A stretch of 30,776 nucleotides of DNA from CAVPDE01 sp964580575 (GTDB lineage: Bacteria; Desulfobacterota; DSM-4660; Desulfatiglandales; HGW-15): NCBI GenBank assembly GCA_964580575.1, contig CAZOLJ010000058.1, positions 1-30,776 on the forward strand, written 5' to 3'. The stretch's first letter is position 1; each line of letters begins with the position of its first letter. Shown in pieces: positions 1-7,246 of this stretch. The notes beneath the pieces were generated by a model. The model saw only the letters and a list, made by a program, of their open reading frames with translations. It did no database searches and was not told the DNA's origin. The translations under genes and the position numbers were made by a program.

Positions 1-93
<93 letters not shown>

Positions 94-103
94 TCATTTG
101 CGC

Positions 104-137
104 AAAAAGCCTCTTGGAATTTCCAAGGGGCTTTTTG
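104..137 (+). terminator. Rho-independent terminator of the rRNA operon
   Basis: AAAAAGCCTCTTGGAA (104-119) is followed directly by its imperfect complement TTCCAAGGGGCTTTTT (121-136). This gives a GC-rich stem with flanking A and T runs about 10 nt after the 5S gene, the classic position and form of an intrinsic rRNA operon terminator. Confidence 0.85.
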
Positions 138-165
138 CTTGGTATCTTGTTAAGAAATCGTGAAA

Positions 166-241
166 GCCGTCACCCCGGCGGAAGCCGCGGTCCAGAACTG
201 CTTGCTTTCACTGGATTCCGGGTTGCGCCTGAATGACGAAA
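166..241 (+). repeat. Dispersed CGTCACCCCGGCG...CTGGATTCCGG type repeat
   Basis: This segment carries the paired words TCACCCCGGCGGAAGCCG and CTGGATTCCGGGTTGCGCC, and ends in GAATGACGAA. It resembles the widespread intergenic palindromic family that reads CGTCATTCCGG...CCGGAATGACG in many proteobacteria. Only one copy is seen here. The ATG at 233, the first possible start of the next gene, sits inside its right end. Confidence 0.5.
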
Positions 242-1099
242 GAGACTGCGGATGGCCGTGTTTTGCTTGTAAAGATAAAACCTTACAATGATCTTTACAT
301 CTATTTGATCAAGGGGTTGGTTCCTCATGAGGAGGAATCGTTTCTTGGCTCATCCTTCCTCGGAAACTGGGTCGAGGAAGACACCTGTTTCCTCTTTTTT
401 AGAAATCCATCCGAGACGATCGTTTCGGAGCTCCTGAAAGGGCGCACCGAGTTGCAGCTTTTGGAGAAGTACCACTTTTCTTATGAGGAGTGGCAAGGCG
501 CCTTTTCAGAACCGCTCAGGATCGACCGCTTTCTCATTGTTCCGCCTTGGATCGATGCGGTGGCGGGACCTGGTGAGACAAAGATCCTCTTGGATCCGGG
601 GCTCGTGTTCGGCACAGGGCTCCATGCCTCAACCAGGGATTCACTGAAAGCCCTGAGCTACGTTCATTCCGTGTTCCCAGTTAAGAAGGTTGTGGACCTG
701 GGAACAGGGACCGGCGTCCTCGCTCTGGCCAGCGCATTGCTCGGGGCTGAAGATGTTCTCGCTATAGATCTCAATCCGCTTTGTGTAAAGACAGCAAAAA
801 CCAACGTTCAGTTGAACCGACTTGAAAGCCGGATTGAAGTGAAAGAGGGGAGGGCAGAGGACTATGCCGAGGAGCCAGCGGACCTGATGCTCGCCAACAT
901 CCACTGGGATGTTTTGAAGTCGTTGCTTGCCAGAGAAGGGTTCAGGAAGAACCGGTGGATCGTTCTCTCCGGCCTGATGAGAAGTCACGCAAGAGACCTG
1001 GAGTCGGACCTGGCCCGCTACGGCCTCCGAATCGTGAAGACCTGGGAGGACGAAGCCACGTGGTACACGATGCTGGTAAGCAATGGAGTGCTGGAGTGA
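233..1099 (+). CDS. prmA: PrmA-like ribosomal protein L11 methyltransferase
   Basis: SAM-dependent methyltransferase of the PrmA family, which trimethylates amino groups of ribosomal protein L11 in the cytoplasm. Of 288 residues, the N-terminal ~100 form the poorly conserved substrate-binding part. The PrmA hallmark DPGLVFGTGLHAST is at about 121-134 (family: DPG.AFGTG.H.TT), SAM motif I VVDLGTGTGVLAL at about 153-165, and the LANI catalytic-loop motif near 221-224. Length matches the family (~290). The start is uncertain: ATG 233 has no good Shine-Dalgarno sequence and lies in a dispersed repeat. TTG 263, in frame, is an alternative. The gene follows an rRNA operon terminator and is separated from the next gene by an inverted-repeat array, so it is probably monocistronic. 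The weak conservation of the N-terminus leaves another small-molecule or protein methyltransferase possible. Confidence 0.85.
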   Translation: MTKETADGRVLLVKIKPYNDLYIYLIKGLVPHEEESFLGSSFLGNWVEEDTCFLFFRNPSETIVSELLKGRTELQLLEKYHFSYEEWQGAFSEPLRIDRFLIVPPWIDAVAGPGETKILLDPGLVFGTGLHASTRDSLKALSYVHSVFPVKKVVDLGTGTGVLALASALLGAEDVLAIDLNPLCVKTAKTNVQLNRLESRIEVKEGRAEDYAEEPADLMLANIHWDVLKSLLAREGFRKNRWIVLSGLMRSHARDLESDLARYGLRIVKTWEDEATWYTMLVSNGVLE

Positions 1100-1292
1100 T
1101 GGAATAGCGGTGCAAGGCGCACGGCGCAAGGTGCACGGAACAGAGGTCAAACGGCTAGGCCAGATGGAAAGAAGGATTTTCGTTAACAAGGATGTTGCCG
1201 TGAACCGTGTACCTTGTACCGTGAGCCATCCTTTTCTGTACTCCATTACTCCAATTTCTTCACGGACAACCGTCAACGGAGAACGGACACCG
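1085..1292. repeat. Composite intergenic inverted-repeat array
   Basis: Nested degenerate words occur in mirror order. GGAGTGCTGGAGTGATGG (1085-1102) pairs with TACTCCATTACTCCAAT (about 1239-1255), and the GTGCACGG/GCGCACGG words (1109-1138) pair with CCGTGTACCTTGTACCGTG (1205-1223). A further word array of the GGACAAC/GGAGAACGGACAC type follows (1262-1292). The whole could fold as one long imperfect hairpin. The same word families recur in other gaps of the window (2604, 21424, 25799). No coding sequence is supported here, although open frames cross it. Confidence 0.7.
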
Positions 1293-1366
1293 GGTGCCCC
1301 CTTTGACATGAGAGCCGTTTCTTGTATATTGCCTTATTCTCGAATCCTCGAAAGGAGGAAGATGCT

Positions 1367-1858
1367 TTGGCGCTTGAAGAGAAACGCATCGATATTCCGA
1401 GGCTGGACGGGCATTTCTGCTTTGCCTGCGGGACGGCAAACCCTATAGGTCTCAAACTGACGTTCTACAACCTGAACGACACGGTGTGTGCCGACATCAC
1501 CCTCGGCAAAAATCATGAGGGATGGCAGAACATGGCCCACGGCGGCATTATCACGACCCTGCTCGACGAGGTGATGGCGTGGACGATCATGTACTTCAAA
1601 AGAGTTCTCTTTGTCACGAGGAAGATGGAAGTCAAGTACGTCCGACCGGTGCTCATTGGTGTCCCCCTGACCGTGAAGGGAAGAATGCTGAAAGAAAGGA
1701 AACCGCCTTACATCGGAGCGGTTGCTGACATCCTCGATGACAAGAATCAAATCCTCGCCAGGGCGACAGGCGAATTTGTGGAGATCCCCAAAGACAAGCT
1801 GGAACTGGTTCCGGATGGACTCAAGCAGGACATGATCGAGCTGTTCAATAAGTTCTGA
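1367..1858 (+). CDS. PaaI-family hotdog-fold thioesterase
   Basis: Predicted acyl-CoA thioesterase of the PaaI/YbgC hotdog superfamily, cytoplasmic and probably oligomeric. About 163 residues. The N-terminal HFCFACGTANPIGLKL motif is typical of PaaI-like proteins. The MAHGGIITTLLDEVMAW segment is the central hotdog helix with the HGG turn and an acidic residue that usually carries activity. It is followed by VRPVLIGVPLTVKGRM strands and an RATGEFVEIP end. The start chosen is TTG 1367, because AAAGGAGG (1351-1358) lies 8 nt upstream. An in-frame TTG at 1322 lacks such a site, and ATG 1362 is out of frame. The natural substrate cannot be read from the sequence. It precedes an MBL-fold hydrolase by about 100 nt, possibly the same transcript. 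Confidence 0.85.
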   Translation: MALEEKRIDIPRLDGHFCFACGTANPIGLKLTFYNLNDTVCADITLGKNHEGWQNMAHGGIITTLLDEVMAWTIMYFKRVLFVTRKMEVKYVRPVLIGVPLTVKGRMLKERKPPYIGAVADILDDKNQILARATGEFVEIPKDKLELVPDGLKQDMIELFNKF

Positions 1859-1955
1859 GAGGCTGTGCTTTTGAATTCCTCATGACCCAAACTGGGGAGA
1901 AATTGAAAACCCGAAATCCAATGCACGAAATTCGAAAGGAATATGAAGCGGGGGT

Positions 1956-2597
1956 ATGACTCTAATGATCGTTGAACAAATCAAAGTCGGATTCATGGAC
2001 GTTTTCTGTTACCTCGTCGCGTGCTCGAGGACCAACGAGGCCCTTTTCATTGATCCTGCCGGGAACGAAGAGGACCTGGTTAGTTTCATCAGGCAAGAAA
2101 ACCTGACCCTCAAGTACATCGTCAACACCCATGGCCATGCGGATCACACGTGCGGAAACAAGAAGGTCAAAGCCCTCACAGGGGCCAAGATCATCATGCA
2201 TGAGACGGACAACCGGGTGTTCAGTACCCCTGAAGGCTATGCCATGGCGAGACAATGGGGTTTTGAACCTTCACCGCCCGCTGATGAGACGGTCAAAGAC
2301 GGTGATGCGATTGTTGTTGGAGACGTCTCACTTGAAGTGATCCACACTCCCGGGCACAGCCCCGGCGGCATCTGCCTTCTGAGCGATGGAAATCTCTTTA
2401 CTGGGGACACTCTTTTTGTGGGTGGAATCGGCAGAACAGACCTTCCGGGGTCGTCCCATGAGGAGTTCATGAAGTCTATCAAGGAAAGACTCATGATTCT
2501 TCCTCCGGAGACGATCGTGTGGCCGGGGCATGACTATGGGGCCATGGTTCGTTCGAGCATCGGATATGAAAAGACAACGAACCCGTGGTTGGAATAG
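1956..2597 (+). CDS. Metallo-beta-lactamase fold hydrolase (glyoxalase II-like)
   Basis: Zinc-dependent MBL-fold hydrolase of the small glyoxalase II-like (YcbL/GloB-related) group. Of 213 residues, the metal motif T-H-G-H-A-D-H is at 58-64. HTPGHSPGG (about 131-139) gives the next metal histidine, GDTLFVGGIGRTDLPG (about 150-165) the bridging aspartate, and VWPGHDYG (about 188-195) the last histidine. All expected ligands are therefore present. It is likely cytoplasmic, because no signal peptide is visible. The start could be ATG 1956 or ATG 1965; GCGGGGG just upstream of 1956 is the only purine-rich site. Typical activity would be hydrolysis of glutathione- or other thiol-linked thioesters. 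The true substrate is unknown. Confidence 0.9.
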   Translation: MTLMIVEQIKVGFMDVFCYLVACSRTNEALFIDPAGNEEDLVSFIRQENLTLKYIVNTHGHADHTCGNKKVKALTGAKIIMHETDNRVFSTPEGYAMARQWGFEPSPPADETVKDGDAIVVGDVSLEVIHTPGHSPGGICLLSDGNLFTGDTLFVGGIGRTDLPGSSHEEFMKSIKERLMILPPETIVWPGHDYGAMVRSSIGYEKTTNPWLE

Positions 2598-2603
2598 GGG
2601 GAA

Positions 2604-2712
2604 GGTGCACGGCTCACGGCACACGGGTCACGACGACCCCCTCACCCTAAACCTCTGCCAGAAATGAAATCCTCCCCCCTTGATGGGGGAGGGTTAGGGT
2701 GGGGGTGAAGGG
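2604..2712. repeat. GTGCACGG words plus CCCCCTCACCCTAA inverted repeat
   Basis: After the MBL gene, 2604-2632 holds the GTGCACGG/CTCACGG word family. Then CCCCTCACCCTAAACCT (from about 2638) pairs imperfectly with AGGGTTAGGGTGGGGGTG (2690-2707). An inner hairpin, CCTCCCCCC-TTGAT-GGGGGAGG (about 2671-2692), lies between the arms. The element lies exactly between two convergent genes and could act as a bidirectional terminator. It resembles a CCCTCACCC...GGGTGAGGG palindromic family common in proteobacterial genomes (from memory). Confidence 0.7.
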
Positions 2713-2738
2713 GTGTCGGAGTTCCTCTCCGTTCTGCC

Positions 2739-3185
2739 CTACAAATTCGAGGTGCAGTGGGCGCACTTGGTCGCCTTAATGGGGATCGTGGACAGGCAAT
2801 GGGGGCACTCTTTGGTTGTCGGCGCAGCAGGGGCTGCTTCCTGCTGCCTTTTGAGCTTGTTCATGCCCTTGACCAACATAAAGACGGAAAACGCCACAAT
2901 GAGAAAGCTTACGATGGTGTTGAAAAAAGCACCATAGCTGAGCGTGACCGCGCCTGCTTGCTTTGCCAATTCGAGCGTGGCATAGGGACCGGCAGCAGCC
3001 CCTTGCTTGAGCGTAATGAATAAGTCTGAGAAATCAACACTGCCTAACAGCAAGCCGATGGGCGGCATAATGACGTGGTCCACAAGGGATTTGACGATGG
3101 CGCCGAAAGCCGCGCCGATGATAATGCCCACGGCCATGTCCACCACATTGCCTCGCATGGCGAACTCTCTGAATTCTTTTAGCAT
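2739..3185 (-). CDS. mscL: Large-conductance mechanosensitive channel MscL
   Basis: Inner-membrane homopentameric channel that opens under high membrane tension and releases solutes during hypo-osmotic shock. Of 148 residues, the N-terminal amphipathic helix MLKEFREFAMRGNVVDMAVG and TM1 (about 15-40, with the family-defining GNVVDMAVGIIIGAAFG) are clear. A periplasmic loop and TM2 (about 88-106) follow. The C-terminus carries two CxxC pairs (C127/C130 and C141/C144) that look like a small zinc-ribbon or rubredoxin-like knuckle. This tail is absent from E. coli MscL but is seen in other bacterial MscLs (from memory). It is the last gene of a probable minus-strand operon after the DUF481 gene (51 nt gap). 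Confidence 0.96.
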   Translation of the reverse strand: MLKEFREFAMRGNVVDMAVGIIIGAAFGAIVKSLVDHVIMPPIGLLLGSVDFSDLFITLKQGAAAGPYATLELAKQAGAVTLSYGAFFNTIVSFLIVAFSVFMLVKGMNKLKRQQEAAPAAPTTKECPHCLSTIPIKATKCAHCTSNL

Positions 3186-3236
3186 GATCTTCCCTCCTGT
3201 GTTTGCGATTAAATCAACCTGAAACGCTCAAAACCC

Positions 3237-4259
3237 TCAGTTGGACCACAGATATCCGAAAGTGAGAAGGTAGGTGTAGTCGCTCTCCTTTTTTCCCGGA
3301 GACGGGCTCTTGTCATACTCCCAGTTGAATTGGGCGGTGATGTTCAGGTTCTTGTAAAAGGGAATCCGAAAGCCTGTCTGGGTGAAGAGGATGAGGTCAT
3401 CAGAATCCTCCACGCTCTGCAACCCCGTGTGATAGAGGAAGTATTGGAGCGATTTGGGCAGGAGGAAATGGTCGAATTTGACCGCCCAGCGACCTGCTGC
3501 AAAGCTGTTGTCCTCGGCAAGAATGTAGTTCTGGTCCACGTAACTGAGACCGCCTTCAACAGAGAGGTTGGTCCTGTCCGTTTCAATGAACTGGTAGCCG
3601 ACACCGACGCCCAGGGTGACCCTGAGATCCAGATCCTTGAACTCATCCTGCTCACCCGTGGCATTGGTGTAAGCATACCACTTTTTCGTGAAAAAGTGGT
3701 CGTACTTCATATAGCCGAGGGCTCTGTCTTCGGTTTTCACGCTCTCATTTTCGGACCGCTTGTAAAGGCCTCCAATGGTGTAGCGGTTCTGGAGGGTGCG
3801 GGCCATAAACTCGGCATCCGCATAGATATCCTGAGTGTCGGTGTTGCCGTCCCTCATGCTGAAGCCGACATTGGCCCGAAGGTTCGTTCTCAGGGGTGGC
3901 TTGGGATTGATCGTCTTAATGCTGGCAAGATCCACAGTGACCGGTTCTGCGACCTGCTCGGCCTTGACCTTCATTTTTCCGGGATCCCCAGGGGAGGCCG
4001 GGCCCTGGGCCGTGGTCTCATCGCTGAGCACGACCTTGATGGGTTCATCGGTCTTCAAGTTGACCACTTCTTCCCACTTGATGGACAGGTCTCCGGCGTA
4101 GGACGTTTTGAAGACCAAGGTGCCGCCGTCCAATGACACCACTTTGCCGGTGAGGCGGTCGCCGTTCTTGAGCCACACTTCATCGGCGGATGCATTGCCC
4201 CAGGCCAGCAAAACCAAGAGCGCTGTTAAGCCAATAGAAACGAGTCTACCTTTCATCAC
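3237..4259 (-). CDS. DUF481 outer-membrane beta-barrel protein
   Basis: 340 residues with a signal peptide (hydrophobic stretch about 8-20, likely cleavage after NASA at 25). Next comes a small beta-rich periplasmic domain, DEVWLKNGDRLTGKVVSLDGG (given in part: EVWLKNGDRLTGKV), typical of proteins attached to DUF481. From about residue 130 come alternating aromatic/polar strands such as LRANVGFSMRDGNTDT and GVGVGYQFIETDRTNLSVEG, ending in FGYLWSN with the terminal aromatic region expected of a barrel. Family members (YdiY-like) are salt- or acid-induced outer-membrane proteins of unclear function. It begins 34 nt after mltF and precedes mscL, so the three probably form an envelope operon. Confidence 0.88.
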   Translation of the reverse strand: MMKGRLVSIGLTALLVLLAWGNASADEVWLKNGDRLTGKVVSLDGGTLVFKTSYAGDLSIKWEEVVNLKTDEPIKVVLSDETTAQGPASPGDPGKMKVKAEQVAEPVTVDLASIKTINPKPPLRTNLRANVGFSMRDGNTDTQDIYADAEFMARTLQNRYTIGGLYKRSENESVKTEDRALGYMKYDHFFTKKWYAYTNATGEQDEFKDLDLRVTLGVGVGYQFIETDRTNLSVEGGLSYVDQNYILAEDNSFAAGRWAVKFDHFLLPKSLQYFLYHTGLQSVEDSDDLILFTQTGFRIPFYKNLNITAQFNWEYDKSPSPGKKESDYTYLLTFGYLWSN

Positions 4260-4293
4260 TCACCTCCTTTAGAAATGGGTTTTCCTTCGGTCT

Positions 4294-5772
4294 CTACTTG
4301 CTGCCCGGGACTAGGCCCTCACGGGCTTTACGTGCCGCTTCCTGCGCTTCCAATGTAAGCTTATAGGCAACGTAATACTTGTAGATGTTGCGGACGTAAG
4401 TGGTCGTTTCCGCGCCGATCTTCTCGGCGGTCACCACTTCCACGTTGTTGAACCACTTGTCCGGGTCCAATCCCCGTTTCTTCGCTTCCCTGCGCATTTT
4501 GGAGATGTTCCCCGGGCCTGCGTTGTAGCTGGCAAAGGCAAAAAGCGGCCGGTTGCCCTCACTGAAGTTCGCATCAGGGAAATATTTCTCCATGAGCTTG
4601 TCCATGTACTTGGCGCCGGCGTGCACGTTGTGCTCGGCAACCAGGATATCCCCCACTTTTAATTCGGCGCCGGTCTGGGGCATGATCTGCATAATGCCGA
4701 TGGCGCCCACGTGGCTGCGCGCTTTCTGGTCGAGCTGCGATTCCTGGTACCCCTGAGCCGCGAGCATCAGGGGATCAAAGCCATATTTTTCGCCATACTT
4801 CTCGAAAAGGGCCAAGGTCTCAGTGAAGCGTTTGTATTCTTCAGTGGCAGACGAGTCCTTAATCTGCTTGACTCGTTTCATATACTGCTTCAGCCGGTAT
4901 TCCGCGACTCCCTGCTTTTTGACAAAGTTCTTATAGAAGTCGTTGATCGCTTCCTGAAGCTTGGGGCTTTCCTTGCGGATCGCCCAGCCGGGCTTGCCTT
5001 CTTCACGCACCGCGATTTCCTGCCGCGGCTTTATCTTTGGAAGGATTTGTGCCCACATCTCGGCCTTCCAGTCGTCCACAACGATCAGCTCCAGCAGGCC
5101 GGCATTCAGCATTTCCATCATATCCTCATCCTCTAAGGCATCCGACACCATGACCAGCTTTGCCTCTGGTTTTCCCTCCTTGCGAAAGCGGTCGATCAGC
5201 GCGGTGAGGCTTTCAAAGTAGCTGCTGGCTTTTCTCACATGAACGGTTTTTCCGGACAGGTCATCCACTGCGGAAATCGCTGGAGATTTGGGACCCGTAA
5301 CGACGATTTCCTTGTTGGGTTTCTGGCTGTCGGGCGCCACAAAATCCACCAGCTTAAGGCGGTCCTCAGTGACCGTCAGATTGCCGGCAGCGATGTCGCC
5401 CAATCCCTCGGCCACTCCGGAGATGAGTTTGTCCCTGGTGGTCGGGATCATGTAGATCGTGATAGGCCGCCTTTGGGTCTTGTGCTTCTGATTGATGTAG
5501 CGCTCGAAGTCACGGACGAGCTCGGCGGTGAGTCCCCGCTCCCGTCCCTTGTCATTGAAATAGAGGGTGCGGCTGTAGGGCACCAGCACGCGGATCATCC
5601 GGCGCGAGACCATCTTGTCAAAATCGCCGGTCCAGGGTTTTGTGGAGATATTGAGCTGACGTGTTTTCTCTGTGGCGGCTTCAGTGCTCTCCTGGCTCTG
5701 CGCTGCGTTGGAAGAGGGTACGAAGAGAAGCAGCACCACCACCAAAACCGTGTTAAGAATAAATGCGATCAT
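4294..5772 (-). CDS. mltF: Membrane-bound lytic transglycosylase F-like (MltF)
   Basis: 492 residues with an N-terminal hydrophobic signal (about 3-23). A solute-binding-protein family 3 domain (about 55-285; e.g. GLGDIAAGNLTVTEDR at 123-138, typical of extracellular binding domains) follows. The C-terminal lytic transglycosylase (SLT) domain is at about 320-470: GYQESQLDQKARS holds the catalytic Glu at about 344, then GAIGIMQIMPQT and SYNAGPGN. MltF cleaves the MurNAc-GlcNAc bond in peptidoglycan to give 1,6-anhydro products. The periplasmic binding domain regulates it, perhaps by sensing muropeptides. The Shine-Dalgarno AGGAGGT lies just upstream on the minus strand. No lipobox is seen, so it is anchored by the signal or soluble in the periplasm. 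It is the first gene of the minus-strand cluster with DUF481 and mscL. Confidence 0.93.
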   Translation of the reverse strand: MIAFILNTVLVVVLLLFVPSSNAAQSQESTEAATEKTRQLNISTKPWTGDFDKMVSRRMIRVLVPYSRTLYFNDKGRERGLTAELVRDFERYINQKHKTQRRPITIYMIPTTRDKLISGVAEGLGDIAAGNLTVTEDRLKLVDFVAPDSQKPNKEIVVTGPKSPAISAVDDLSGKTVHVRKASSYFESLTALIDRFRKEGKPEAKLVMVSDALEDEDMMEMLNAGLLELIVVDDWKAEMWAQILPKIKPRQEIAVREEGKPGWAIRKESPKLQEAINDFYKNFVKKQGVAEYRLKQYMKRVKQIKDSSATEEYKRFTETLALFEKYGEKYGFDPLMLAAQGYQESQLDQKARSHVGAIGIMQIMPQTGAELKVGDILVAEHNVHAGAKYMDKLMEKYFPDANFSEGNRPLFAFASYNAGPGNISKMRREAKKRGLDPDKWFNNVEVVTAEKIGAETTTYVRNIYKYYVAYKLTLEAQEAARKAREGLVPGSK

Positions 5773-6075
5773 GATGGACCTCCTTATACAGGATTAATTC
5801 GACCTTTGGAGGGTCGAAGGCTTTCCGAACCGGTACCCATATTATTCTAACAATTCACAACTCTCAACTATGTTCTTGAATGTTCCCTGCTTGTCTTGAC
5901 AGGCAAGCCTGCGGGGGCTAAAAGAGGACTTTCGGCAGGGGCATTCACAAGGGTGCCGCTGGACAGACGCAGCAAGCTGATGGACTCTCCTAAAAGAACC
6001 GCGAGAGGGCGAGGAGAGTCCCTCTGGAACAGAGAGTCCACCGAAAAAAAAGACAGGGTCGAAAGGAGGCGTATC
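5773..6075. other. Divergent intergenic region with several inverted repeats
   Basis: This 303-nt gap separates divergent mltF and the TIGR04076 gene. It contains TTCGACC...GGTCGAA (5798-5804/5812-5818), a short perfect inverted repeat near the mltF start, and the leader hairpins at 5982-6039 described separately. An open frame crosses the + strand from 5896, but its upstream part has no family resemblance. The Shine-Dalgarno site sits at 6062-6069 instead. No RNA gene was recognised. Confidence 0.5.
5982..6039 (+). promoter_or_regulatory. Candidate leader with alternative hairpins
   Basis: GGACTCTCCT (5982-5991) is perfectly complementary to AGGAGAGTCC (6012-6021). Its first eight bases also pair with a second GAGAGTCC at 6032-6039, so two stems compete for the same left arm. 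AGAGGG (6004-6009) can also pair with CCCTCT (6020-6025). The set ends about 35 nt before the GTG start at 6076. This arrangement fits an attenuator or translational switch, but function is inference. Confidence 0.35.
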
Positions 6076-6393
6076 GTGCCAAAAGCGAAAATCACAGTGG
6101 TCAAAAGGATGAACATGAAGGACGTCTACGGAGACAGTCTGCCGGCAGCCTGCGATGAGAGCAAGGTCACGCCGGAATGTCAACGCTTCCGTACGGGTCA
6201 GGAATTCATTGTGGAGAGCCACAACTGCCCCCCGGATTTCTGTAACTGGGCCTTTGCGGATATCCAGAGAGACCTGGTCCACATTCTGTACGGCGGGTAC
6301 TATCCCTGGATGAAGGAAAAGGGTGTGGCCCTCACGTGCTGCACGGACGGATTCCGTCCCGTGGTGTTCAGGATCGAGAGGATTGAGGACTAA
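6076..6393 (+). CDS. TIGR04076 family protein
   Basis: Conserved small protein of about 105 residues and unknown function. I recognise the TIGR04076 pattern: an N-terminal KITVVKR strand, a CQRFRTGQEFIVE segment, CNWAFADIQRDLVHILYGG in the middle, and C-terminal TCCTDGFRPVVFRIERI. The conserved cysteines near the C-terminus (the CC pair) and at the centre suggest metal or redox chemistry, but this is not established. The start is GTG 6076, supported by GAAAGGAGG (6061-6069) 6 nt upstream. A longer in-frame reading from 5896 enters the hairpin leader and lacks similarity. It is followed by an alpha/beta hydrolase 54 nt later, probably one transcript. Confidence 0.85.
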   Translation: MPKAKITVVKRMNMKDVYGDSLPAACDESKVTPECQRFRTGQEFIVESHNCPPDFCNWAFADIQRDLVHILYGGYYPWMKEKGVALTCCTDGFRPVVFRIERIED

Positions 6394-6447
6394 AGCGGAT
6401 AAGCGCTCCAGGACGGCTCAATTATCTTCTGAAACGAGGCGAAGCTC

Positions 6448-7059
6448 ATGGCGGAAGAACGGATTCTTTTCGAGGCAAAGGGACTGAAATTAGAAGGCAT
6501 GCTGAGCGATTCGCCGGGGGATAAGGGCGTCGTAATTTCCCATCCCCACCCCCTTTACGGCGGAAGCATGCACAACAATGTGGTGAAAGCGGTTGCCCAT
6601 GCCTATCAGGATGAGGAGTATAGCACCCTGAGGTTCAACTTCCGTGGCGTGGAGCTAAGCAAGGGCGATTTCGGCAATGGAGTAGGGGAGCAAGAAGACG
6701 TCAGGGCGGCTCTCCAGACTCTGGGTAAGAAAAACATGGACCTCGCAGGCTATTCCTTCGGGGCCTGGGTCAACGCCCTGGGTCTCGCCGATTTTGAAAA
6801 AGCGCAAAGGCTCATCATGGTCTCGCCGCCTGTGAGTTTTATTGATTTCAGCTTCCTGCAATACAGCCCTAAAATCAAGCTGGTGATTTGTGGTACAAGG
6901 GATGAGATCGCCGAATACAAGAAGGTTGAAAAGATGCTAGCCAAGTGGAACGATCAGGCCCTGTTCCGGGTTATTCAAGGGGCGGATCATTTCTATTCGG
7001 GCTACGAAGAAGAATTGATTGACATCATAGGGGAGTTTTTGAAAACCAGTGACAAGTGA
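6448..7059 (+). CDS. Alpha/beta hydrolase (COG2945-like)
   Basis: 203-residue cytoplasmic alpha/beta hydrolase. SHPHPLYGGSMHNNVV (about 31-46) is the family's oxyanion-side signature. NFRGVELSKGDFG follows, then the nucleophile elbow GYSFGAW (101-107, Ser at 103), the late Asp region VICGTRDE and the histidine in QGADHFYSGYE. The triad is thus complete. Members of this group are predicted serine esterases or acyl hydrolases without assigned substrate. No signal peptide. The gene closes a short + transcript with the TIGR04076 gene and is followed by a repeat array. Confidence 0.88.
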   Translation: MAEERILFEAKGLKLEGMLSDSPGDKGVVISHPHPLYGGSMHNNVVKAVAHAYQDEEYSTLRFNFRGVELSKGDFGNGVGEQEDVRAALQTLGKKNMDLAGYSFGAWVNALGLADFEKAQRLIMVSPPVSFIDFSFLQYSPKIKLVICGTRDEIAEYKKVEKMLAKWNDQALFRVIQGADHFYSGYEEELIDIIGEFLKTSDK

Positions 7060-7246
7060 CGAGTAAATAGTGACAAGAAAAAACATGACTCGTCACTCGT
7101 TACTTGCCCTTCGACATCGCTCAGGGCCGTGAGCTTGTCGAACGGTCACTCGTCACTTAAGAACAACAAGCAACCTGCAACAGGCAACGTGCTACAAGCA
7201 ACCCGCAACGGACAACGGGCCACTGACGACGGACAACAAGCGATAA
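7060..7246. repeat. Intergenic word-repeat array with inverted arms
   Basis: GTGACAAGTGACGAGTAA (from about 7050) and ACTCGTCACTCGTTACTTG (about 7087-7105) form inverted arms, with another ACTCGTCACTTAA at about 7147-7159. Between them is CCCTTCGACATCGCTCAGG...TGAGCTTGTCGAACGG (7108-7144), a copy of a common CTTCGACAAGCTCAGG-type palindrome. From 7160 on runs a different word family built on GCAAC, CTGCAAC, GGACAAC and ACGGACAAC. The element separates the hydrolase from htrA. Confidence 0.7.

Noticed and set aside
641..1448. Open frames overlapping prmA and the following gap on both strands
   Set aside because: Antisense or repeat-derived, with no ribosome site and no recognisable protein family.
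3330..4136. Long + strand frame antisense to the DUF481 gene
   Set aside because: The minus strand holds a signal peptide and barrel protein of normal composition. The antisense product has no features of a real protein family.
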